Positions 6,674-11,910 of a DNA stretch of 11,910 nucleotides are shown in pieces. The stretch comes from Chloroflexota bacterium (GTDB taxonomy: Bacteria; Chloroflexota; Anaerolineae; Anaerolineales; E44-bin32), in NCBI GenBank assembly GCA_026390045.1, contig JAPLGR010000206.1, forward strand, positions 1 to 11,910. Reading direction: 5' to 3'. How positions within the stretch are numbered: the first letter of the stretch is position 1; the number at the start of each line of letters is the position of its first letter. The position numbers and the translations under genes were made by a program. The notes beneath the pieces were generated by a model. The model saw only the letters and a program-made list of their open reading frames with translations. It made no database searches and was not told the DNA's origin.

Positions 6674-8032
6674 ATGAGTGCTGATGTTGGCGCGGTCGTC
6701 TTGGCCGCCGGACTTGGAACGCGGATGAAGTCCGCGCGCCCGAAGGTGCTGCACCAGATCGGTGGGCGTCCGATGTTGGTGTGGGCAGTGGAGTCGGCGC
6801 GGCAGGCGATTGAAGGCGGCAAGCTGGTCGTCGTGATCGGGCCTGAGGCGAAGTCCGCAGCACAGGAGCTTCTCGGCCCGCATGCAACCTTCGCGCTCCA
6901 GCCTGAGCCTCTGGGCACCGGACATGCAACCCTGCAGGCCGCCCATGCCCTCGCCGGGACGAAGCTGGTCCTGGTGACCAGTGCCGACCTGCCGCTGTTG
7001 CGTCCGGAGACCCTGCGGGGCCTGGTGGACACTCAGCGGCGGAACGAAGGACCGCTGACCCTGCTCGCCGCGCACGCTGATTCGCCGCGGGGCTTCGGGC
7101 GGATCGTGCGCGATGGCTCGGGGCACGTGATTGCGGTTGTCGAGGAAGCCGCCGCCACTCCGGAGCAGCTCCTGCTGCGGGAACTCAACGTTGGCGCCTA
7201 CTGCTTCCACGGGGATTGGCTGTGGGAGACATTGCCACGCCTTCCGCTCACGCCCAAGGGGGAGTACTACCTGACCGATGTGGTGGGGATCGCGGTAGCG
7301 GATGGGAAGAGCGTGGGCGTGGCGGGTGCAGAGGATCCCGATGAGGTGATCGGGGTCAACACCCGCGAACACTTGGCTGAGGCGGAGGCAGCATTGCGAT
7401 CGCGCATTCTCCGGCAGTGGATGCTGGCCGGCGTGACGCTGCAGGACCCGGCCAGCACCTACATCGGACCCGATGTGACCCTTGGCACCGACACGGTTTT
7501 GCTGGCCAACACACACCTGGAGGGCAAGACGAGCGTGGGCGCTGGCTGCACGCTCGGGCCGAACACGCTGATCCGCGATTCCATCATCGGCGACGGCTGC
7601 ACGGTGGAGGCATCGGTGCTGGAAGGCGCCCGACTGGACGAGCAGGTTGAGATTGGCCCCTTTGCCCACTTGCGCCCTGGAGCCCACTTGATGCGCGGTG
7701 TGCATATGGGCAACTTCGGCGAGGTAAAGGACAGCACGCTGGGTCCTGGAACCAAGATGGGACACTTCTCCTACGTTGGCAACGCGGAGATCGGGCCGAA
7801 GGTGAACATCGGTGCTGGAACGGTCACCTGCAACTACGATGGTGAGAAGAAGAATCCGACCACGATCGGTGAAGGCGCCTTCATCGGCAGCGACACGATG
7901 TTGGTGGCGCCCGTGGAGGTCGGCAAGGGCGCGCGCACCGGAGCCGGGGCGGTGGTCACCAAGGATGTCCCTGAGAACAGTGTGGCAGTCGGTGTTCCGG
8001 CGCGTGTCATCCGCAAGCTGAAGGGGAGCTGA
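6674..8032 (+). CDS. glmU: Bifunctional GlmU: GlcN-1-P acetyltransferase / GlcNAc-1-P uridylyltransferase
   Basis: This enzyme acetylates glucosamine-1-phosphate with acetyl-CoA and then couples the product to UTP, making UDP-GlcNAc for peptidoglycan and other glycans in the cytoplasm. It has 452 residues, close to the 456 of E. coli GlmU. The N-terminal nucleotidyltransferase domain opens with VVLAAGLGTRMKSARPKVLH (residues 8-27), including the conserved Arg17 and Lys24. A middle segment has GEYYLTDVV. The C-terminal part, from about residue 255, is a left-handed beta-helix of hexapeptide repeats. It contains the predicted acetyltransferase catalytic His364 in KMGHFSYVGNAE, then VNIGAGTVTCNYDG and the trimer-type tail. 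Both active sites look intact. The next gene overlaps its stop by one base (TGATG), which suggests translational coupling. No promoter is seen between tRNA-Gln and this gene. Confidence 0.96.
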   Translation: MSADVGAVVLAAGLGTRMKSARPKVLHQIGGRPMLVWAVESARQAIEGGKLVVVIGPEAKSAAQELLGPHATFALQPEPLGTGHATLQAAHALAGTKLVLVTSADLPLLRPETLRGLVDTQRRNEGPLTLLAAHADSPRGFGRIVRDGSGHVIAVVEEAAATPEQLLLRELNVGAYCFHGDWLWETLPRLPLTPKGEYYLTDVVGIAVADGKSVGVAGAEDPDEVIGVNTREHLAEAEAALRSRILRQWMLAGVTLQDPASTYIGPDVTLGTDTVLLANTHLEGKTSVGAGCTLGPNTLIRDSIIGDGCTVEASVLEGARLDEQVEIGPFAHLRPGAHLMRGVHMGNFGEVKDSTLGPGTKMGHFSYVGNAEIGPKVNIGAGTVTCNYDGEKKNPTTIGEGAFIGSDTMLVAPVEVGKGARTGAGAVVTKDVPENSVAVGVPARVIRKLKGS

Positions 8033-9339
8033 TGAGAGTCGGCACCTCGCTGGGCATGCTGGCTCTGCTCGGGCTGGTCGCGTTTGTCCTTGCCCTGGGG
8101 CGCAGCGCGATGGTGAACAGCCATGCCTCGCGACTGCGGGCGTTCCAGAACATGGGTCAGCGGCGGGCCGCGTGGGCGATGAGAGTCATCGAAGATGCCT
8201 CGCGGTTGATTGTGTCGCTGGCGCTGGCACAGAACATCGCGCGCTTGCTCTTCCTGGGGGCAGCGCTGGCCGGATTTGGCGGGGCCTTCAGCCTCGCCTG
8301 GCTGGCGTGGAGTCGCTGGGTGGGTGTGCTGCTGGCGTCCGGCGTTGGGCTGGCGCTCCTGGAGTCGCTGGCCGACAGCCTGGGACACAGGGATCCAGAA
8401 CGCTGGGCCATGCGCTTGGTTCCGATCATCGGCCCGCTCGTGATGGTCCTGGCGCCGCTGGGGCTTGCCTTCCGCCGCCTTGGGAGTGCTGGCTTGCCGG
8501 CACCCGCCTCGGCGAGGTCCGGCTTGGTGACGGAGGAGGAGATCAAGACACTGGTCGATGCGGGCGAGGAAGGTGGGGCGATCGAGGAGGAGGAGAAGGA
8601 GATGATCTTCTCCATCTTCCAGTTGAGCGACACGCTGGCCCGCGAAGTGATGGTGCCGCGCATTGACATCGTTGCCTTTGAGGCGGAGACGACGCTGGAC
8701 GATGCGACGAGGACGCTGATCGACACCGGGCATTCGCGCGCACCTGTGTTTTCCGGCGCGATCGACCATGTCGTTGGGCTGCTGTACGGCAAGGACATCC
8801 TCGCGGCGCAGCATGCGGGAAGAACCGGAAGGTCCGTGCGCGACATCATGCGCCCGGCGATCTTTGTGCCCGAGGCCAAGAAGGTTGATGACTTGCTCGC
8901 AGAGATGCAGGCTCGGCGGGTCCAGATGGTGATTGTGGTGGATGAGTATGGTGGGACAGCCGGCCTGGTGACGCTCGAAGACATCGTGGAAGAGATCGTG
9001 GGCGAGATCCGCGACGAGTATGATGGGGCGGAAGAGATGCCCTACCAGGTCTTGCCGGATGGCGGGTTTGTGCTGAGCGGCGGGATTGACCTGGACGACG
9101 TCAACGAGCTCACTGGCTCGCAACTGGTGAAGGATGCGAACGAGACCCTGAGCGGACTGATCCACAGCCAGTTGGGACGGGTAGCGGCCGCCGGGGATGT
9201 CCTGGAGGTCGTGGGCCTGCGATTGAAGGTTGAGCAGGTCCTGGGCCGGCGCGTTCGGAAGGTGCATGCCGTCCGGCTGGAACTGCGCGAGGCGACGGAG
9301 GCGGAAGAGCATGACGATCACGCAAACCCAACGGGATGA
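8032..9339 (+). CDS. CorC/HlyC-family membrane protein with CNNM (DUF21) and paired CBS domains
   Basis: This is a predicted inner-membrane protein of 435 residues from the family often labelled hemolysin or magnesium/cobalt efflux protein. The N-terminal part (about 1-150) has membrane segments near residues 5-23, 60-85, 95-115 and 128-146, matching a CNNM domain. An acidic linker (EEEIKTLVDAGEEGG, from about 167) leads to VMVPR (206-210) and two CBS motifs. The second ends in VVDEYGGTAGLVTLEDIVEEIVGEI, starting near residue 302. A CorC_HlyC domain fills about residues 335-425. The CNNM segment is divergent: the usual acidic residue in the first helix region (A-E-x-A type) reads GRSAMVNS here. 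Ion transport is the family's proposed role and is not shown by the sequence. It starts on the glmU stop, with AAGGGG 5 nt upstream, and its end overlaps cdd by 29 nt. Confidence 0.9.
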   Translation: MRVGTSLGMLALLGLVAFVLALGRSAMVNSHASRLRAFQNMGQRRAAWAMRVIEDASRLIVSLALAQNIARLLFLGAALAGFGGAFSLAWLAWSRWVGVLLASGVGLALLESLADSLGHRDPERWAMRLVPIIGPLVMVLAPLGLAFRRLGSAGLPAPASARSGLVTEEEIKTLVDAGEEGGAIEEEEKEMIFSIFQLSDTLAREVMVPRIDIVAFEAETTLDDATRTLIDTGHSRAPVFSGAIDHVVGLLYGKDILAAQHAGRTGRSVRDIMRPAIFVPEAKKVDDLLAEMQARRVQMVIVVDEYGGTAGLVTLEDIVEEIVGEIRDEYDGAEEMPYQVLPDGGFVLSGGIDLDDVNELTGSQLVKDANETLSGLIHSQLGRVAAAGDVLEVVGLRLKVEQVLGRRVRKVHAVRLELREATEAEEHDDHANPTG

Positions 9340-9721
9340 ATTGGTGGCGCGGGCTTTGGATGCCCGACGCCATGCGTATGCCCGATACTCCAACTACGCG
9401 GTCGGTGCGGCGCTGCTGGCCGGCACGGGGAAGATCTACAGCGGGGCGAACGTTGAGAACGCCGCCTATCCGACCGGAATGTGCGCGGAGCGGGCGGCGC
9501 TGTTCCACGCTGTCTCCGAGGGCGAGCGCCAGTTCGAAGCCATTGCGGTCGTCACGGAGAACGCCGGGATGCCGTGTGGCGCGTGTCGGCAGGCGCTGTC
9601 AGAATTCGGGCTTGACACACTTGTGCTGGTGGCCAACACGGGCGGCAAGATCGTCAGCGAGACAACCCTAGCCGCGCTCCTGCCGCAGGCGTTTCGCTCG
9701 GATCAACTTCCGCGCGGCTGA
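9311..9721 (+). CDS. cdd: Cytidine deaminase
   Basis: This enzyme hydrolyses cytidine or deoxycytidine to uridine or deoxyuridine in pyrimidine salvage. At 136 residues it is the short, homotetrameric type. The zinc site is complete: Cys58 with catalytic Glu60 in NVENAAYPTGMCAERAAL, and Cys89 and Cys92 in PCGACRQ. The SNYAVGAAL segment (27-35) is also typical. ATG 9311 is chosen because it follows GGAGG at 9297-9301 by 9 nt, with GGAAGAG nearer still, and gives the normal family length. An upstream GTG at 9230 in the same frame would add 27 residues lying within the preceding gene. It is likely translated in coupling with the CorC-like gene that it overlaps. Confidence 0.96.
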   Translation: MTITQTQRDELVARALDARRHAYARYSNYAVGAALLAGTGKIYSGANVENAAYPTGMCAERAALFHAVSEGERQFEAIAVVTENAGMPCGACRQALSEFGLDTLVLVANTGGKIVSETTLAALLPQAFRSDQLPRG

Positions 9722-9803
9722 GGGCAATCGCGCAACCCGCAAGACAGGTGGCGGGCCTCCGCACGCGGGACAGACCTCGGAGGTCGCTGCCTCAGGCTGT
9801 CTA

Positions 9804-9830
9804 CGGCCTCCCAGGCCATTCGGGAGGCCG
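9804..9830 (+). terminator. Hairpin after cdd, just upstream of the recO -10 box
   Basis: CGGCCTCCC at 9804-9812 and GGGAGGCCG at 9822-9830 are exact reverse complements around a 9-nt loop. The stem ends 4 nt before TATAAT. With no T-run, it is either a weak terminator of the glmU-cdd operon or part of the promoter architecture. Confidence 0.55.
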
Positions 9831-9834
9831 CGTG

Positions 9835-9840
9835 TATAAT
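9835..9840 (+). promoter_or_regulatory. Putative -10 box of recO promoter (TATAAT)
   Basis: A perfect TATAAT lies within GTGTATAATCC (9832-9842), identical to the 11-mer upstream of oppD. Only 6 nt separate it from the ATG at 9847, so transcription should start at the start codon itself. No -35 hexamer is seen. Confidence 0.65.
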
Positions 9841-9846
9841 CCGCGC

Positions 9847-10638
9847 ATGCCCAGCCGCGAGCGCCTCTACCGGACGGAAGCGGTCGTCCTACGCCGGGGG
9901 GATCTCGGAGAGGCGGATCGCATCCTCACTGTCTACAGCCCGGAACATGGGAAGCTGCGGCTGGTGGCCAAGGGCGTGCGGAAGGTACGCTCGCGCAAAG
10001 CCGGCCACCTTGAGCCCTTCACGCGCGTTGAGCTGCAGATCGCCCGCGGACATGACCTGGATGTGATCACTCAGGCGGAGGCGGTGGACCTGCACACCGG
10101 GCTGCACCACGATCTCGAACGATTCGGCTACGCTGCCTACGTTGTCGAGCTGATGGACCGCTTCACCGTCCAGGAAGGCGAGAGCCGCGCGTTGTACCGG
10201 CTGCTGGTGGACACGCTCGATCGACTGGCAGAGCCTTGCGAGCCTGCGGCCGTCGTGGACTACTATCAGCTCCGGCTGCTCGACCTGCTCGGATACCGTC
10301 CGGAGCTCTTCCGATGTCTGGGCTGTGGTGGGGAAGTGCGTCCGGTTGACCAGCACTTCTCAGCTGTCGCGGGCGGCGTGCTGTGTCCGGAATGTGGACC
10401 GCACTGGCACGAGGCCCGCGCGTTGTCCCTGCCCGTGTTGAAAGTGCTGCGGCACTTTCAACGCAGCACTTTCAACCAGGCCCTGCAGCCGCGTGTCCGG
10501 TTTGAGGTCCTGGATGAGGCAGGACTGGTGCTGGAGGGGTACGTCAGCTACTTGCTGGAACGGCGCCTGCAGGCTCCGGCCTTCGTGCGCCAGATTCGCC
10601 ATCTGGACACCCTGTCGCTCCCCGCGCCTGCTAAGTGA
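9847..10638 (+). CDS. recO: DNA repair protein RecO
   Basis: RecO is a recombination mediator that works with RecR (and RecF) to load RecA on SSB-coated single-stranded DNA. The protein has 263 residues, a normal length. The N-terminal OB-fold region opens with YRTEAVVLRRGDLGEADRIL and TVYSPEHGKLRLVAKGVRK, the classic RecO start. A helical middle domain follows, with a zinc-binding set Cys157/Cys160 (CLGCGGE) and Cys180/Cys183 (CPECG). The C-terminal part has LERRLQAPAFVRQIRHLD. ATG 9847 gives exactly the family N-terminus; the in-frame extension back to 9748 crosses the hairpin and -10 box and is rejected. There is no ribosome binding site upstream, in keeping with a leaderless message. The fused glyQS gene starts 34 nt after its stop. 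The coding sequence contains an odd three-arm inverted repeat at 10437-10476. Confidence 0.95.
   Translation: MPSRERLYRTEAVVLRRGDLGEADRILTVYSPEHGKLRLVAKGVRKVRSRKAGHLEPFTRVELQIARGHDLDVITQAEAVDLHTGLHHDLERFGYAAYVVELMDRFTVQEGESRALYRLLVDTLDRLAEPCEPAAVVDYYQLRLLDLLGYRPELFRCLGCGGEVRPVDQHFSAVAGGVLCPECGPHWHEARALSLPVLKVLRHFQRSTFNQALQPRVRFEVLDEAGLVLEGYVSYLLERRLQAPAFVRQIRHLDTLSLPAPAK
10437..10476 (+). repeat. Three-arm inverted repeat inside recO
   Basis: The arm at 10437-10450 is the exact reverse complement of 10463-10476 (14 bp, loop of 12 nt). Its first 11 bases are also the exact reverse complement of 10452-10462 (11 bp, loop TGCG). The two 3' arms form a direct repeat of GCACTTTCAAC at 10452-10462 and 10466-10476, read in different frames. 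The two hairpins cannot form at the same time. Confidence 0.9.
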
Positions 10639-10659
10639 GAGCGTGAGGGCGTCACCGTC

Positions 10660-10666
10660 GGAGAGA
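10660..10666 (+). promoter_or_regulatory. Ribosome binding site of glyQS (supports a TTG start)
   Basis: GGAGAGA lies 6 nt before TTG 10673 and 21 nt before the in-frame ATG 10688, which favours the TTG as the start codon. Confidence 0.6.
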
Positions 10667-10672
10667 TCGAAC

Positions 10673-11910
10673 TTGCCCCAAACCCCGATGACCTTCCAGG
10701 ACGTTATCCTGACCCTGCAGCAGTTCTGGAGCCAGCAGGGTTGCGTGCTCTGGCAGCCCTACCACACGGAGGTCGGCGCGGGCACGATGAATCCGGCGAC
10801 CTCCCTGCGCGTCCTCGGTCCGGAACCGTGGAACGTCGCCTACGTCGAGCCGTCGATCCGCCCGGCAGATGGACGATATGGTGAGAACCCGAACCGCTGG
10901 CAGCACTTCTACCAGTTCCAGGTGATCCTCAAGCCGGACCCCGGCAACCCGCAGGAGGTCTACCTGCAGTCGCTCCTGGCGCTCGGGATCGATCCGGCCC
11001 AACACGACATCCGCTTTGTGGAGGACAACTGGGCGGCACCGGCCCTGGGTGCGTGGGGGCTGGGCTGGGAGGTCTGGCTCGACGGTCAGGAGATCACCCA
11101 GTACACCTACTTCCAGCAGGCCGGCGGCATGGCGCTTGAGCCCGTGTCGGTCGAGGTCACCTACGGACTCGAACGTATCCTGATGGCGCTGCAGGACGTC
11201 GATACGTTCCTCGACATCCGCTGGAATCAGGGATTGACCTATGGCCAGCTCCAGCTCCAGGGGGAACGTGAATACTGCGGCTACAACTTCGAGACGGCCA
11301 ACGTCGAGCGGTTGCGGTTGCTGTTTGGCGAGTACGAGGCTGAGGCCGCGGCGTGCCTGCAGGCGGGGCTGGTTCTTCCGGCGCATGATTACGTCCTCAA
11401 GTGCTCGCACGCGTTCAACGTGCTGGACTCGCGCGGCGCCGTGGGTGTTGCCGATCGCGCGGCGCTGTTCGGCCGGATGCGCGATGTCTCGCGCCGTGTC
11501 TCGGAGGCGTACCTCCGGCAACGCCAGGAGGCGGGATTCCCGTGGTGTGTTTCTGAGGTTCCGGCCAAACCGGTGGTGAGCGCTTACGCCCCGGTCGCAC
11601 CTCCGCCTGCAAAGCCCGCGGCCTTCGTCCTTGAAATCGGGACCGAGGAGATGCCTGCCGGAGACTTGGACTCGGCTCTCGATCAGCTTCGCAGCGCGGT
11701 GCCCTCGATGTTGGATGACCAGCGGCTGGGGCACGGCAGCGTGCGCGTGCTCGGTACACCGCGCCGCCTGGCGGTCCTGGTGGAGGAGCTGGCTCCGCAT
11801 CAGCAGGAGCAGGTGGCACTTGTCAAAGGTCCTCCGGCTGACCGGGCCTTTGATGCTCAGGGCAAGCCCACGGCCGCCGCCATTGGTTTCGCCAAGGGGA
11901 AAGGCGTCCC
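10673..11910 (+). CDS. glyQS: Glycyl-tRNA synthetase, alpha and beta chains fused (5' part)
   Basis: This enzyme charges tRNA-Gly. The visible 412 residues contain a whole alpha chain followed, without a stop, by the start of the beta chain; the frame is open at the window edge. The alpha part (about 1-290) has TFQDVILTLQQFWSQQGC, the motif DGRYGENPNRWQHFYQFQV, FVEDNWAAPALGAWGLGWEV and TYGLERI, all hallmarks of the heterotetrameric-type class II GlyRS alpha subunit (GlyQ). A proline/alanine-rich linker at about residues 295-316 joins it to AFVLEIGTEEMPAG from 317, the characteristic N-terminus of GlyS. Such fused forms are known in several bacterial groups. Start: TTG 10673 has a well-placed ribosome site; ATG 10688 is the alternative and would remove 5 residues. 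It is probably cotranscribed with recO. Confidence 0.95.
   Translation, partial: MPQTPMTFQDVILTLQQFWSQQGCVLWQPYHTEVGAGTMNPATSLRVLGPEPWNVAYVEPSIRPADGRYGENPNRWQHFYQFQVILKPDPGNPQEVYLQSLLALGIDPAQHDIRFVEDNWAAPALGAWGLGWEVWLDGQEITQYTYFQQAGGMALEPVSVEVTYGLERILMALQDVDTFLDIRWNQGLTYGQLQLQGEREYCGYNFETANVERLRLLFGEYEAEAAACLQAGLVLPAHDYVLKCSHAFNVLDSRGAVGVADRAALFGRMRDVSRRVSEAYLRQRQEAGFPWCVSEVPAKPVVSAYAPVAPPPAKPAAFVLEIGTEEMPAGDLDSALDQLRSAVPSMLDDQRLGHGSVRVLGTPRRLAVLVEELAPHQQEQVALVKGPPADRAFDAQGKPTAAAIGFAKGKGV

Larger units (their letters stand above)
9722..9846 (+). other. Structured non-coding gap between cdd and recO
   Basis: This 125-nt gap contains several stems. GACCT at 9773-9777 pairs with AGGTC at 9781-9785. 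An alternative pairing joins 9769-9776 with 9795-9801 (one bulge). A 9-bp perfect stem follows at 9804-9830. No gene or era remnant is visible. It ends in the recO promoter. Confidence 0.6.

Noticed and set aside
6466..6684. A 72-codon open frame across the tRNA-Gln gene
   Set aside because: It spans a complete cloverleaf and the glmU ribosome site and has no recognisable protein features.
7834..9393. A 519-codon open frame on the - strand, with similar ones at 3982-5244, 6554-7765 and 10652-11800
   Set aside because: These lie opposite well-identified genes (glmU, CorC-like, oppF, glyQS) and have low-complexity, charge-rich translations. They are shadows of codon bias.
9722..9846. A remnant of era between cdd and recO
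   Set aside because: No GTPase motif appears in any frame and 125 nt is too short; the space is filled by stems and a promoter.
1..11910. CRISPR arrays, insertion sequences, toxin-antitoxin or defence genes
   Set aside because: No regularly spaced repeats, transposase motifs, terminal inverted repeats or small paired genes were found; the tRNA-Gln gene is not flanked by an integrase or a repeated 3' end.

Overview
The window is a GC-rich stretch of bacterial chromosome in which every recognisable gene lies on the + strand. The mix of genes suggests a Chloroflexota bacterium, probably of the Anaerolineae type. The hints are a full Opp/Dpp-type peptide importer, a response regulator with a roadblock-like second half, a glycyl-tRNA synthetase whose alpha and beta chains are fused, and sparse AT-rich -10 boxes standing out in GC-rich DNA. 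This placement is an inference from gene style and has not been tested by a search. Layout: positions 2-5097 carry an oligopeptide ABC importer in the order binding protein (3' end only), OppB and OppC permeases, then OppD and OppF ATPases. Strong intercistronic hairpins follow the binding-protein gene (665-695) and the oppC gene (2922-2949), and the second abuts a perfect TATAAT box, so oppDF probably has its own promoter. Positions 5098-5390 are non-coding and end in a promoter placed so close to the next start codon that the message should be leaderless. Positions 5391-6434 encode a receiver protein without a DNA-binding output domain. A tRNA-Gln(TTG) gene follows at 6508-6578, with its own -10 box. 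Positions 6674-9721 form a compact set: glmU (UDP-GlcNAc synthesis), a CNNM/CBS-domain CorC/HlyC-family membrane protein and cdd (cytidine deaminase). The first pair overlaps by 1 nt and the second by 29 nt. After 125 nt of non-coding sequence packed with stems come recO (recombination mediator), which also appears to be leaderless, and the fused glyQS gene, which runs off the right edge. The cdd-recO-glyQS order matches a widely conserved bacterial neighbourhood in which the era GTPase gene usually sits between cdd and recO; it is absent here. Nothing in the window looks like a mobile element, CRISPR array, toxin-antitoxin pair or defence island, and I do not see a clearly new multi-gene system. 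The most unusual signals are regulatory. Two hairpins sit against a TATAAT box inside a shared 11-mer (2946-2956 and 9832-9842), two promoters imply leaderless messages, and recO contains a nested three-arm inverted repeat that allows two mutually exclusive hairpins. The most unusual protein is the receiver/roadblock-like fusion.
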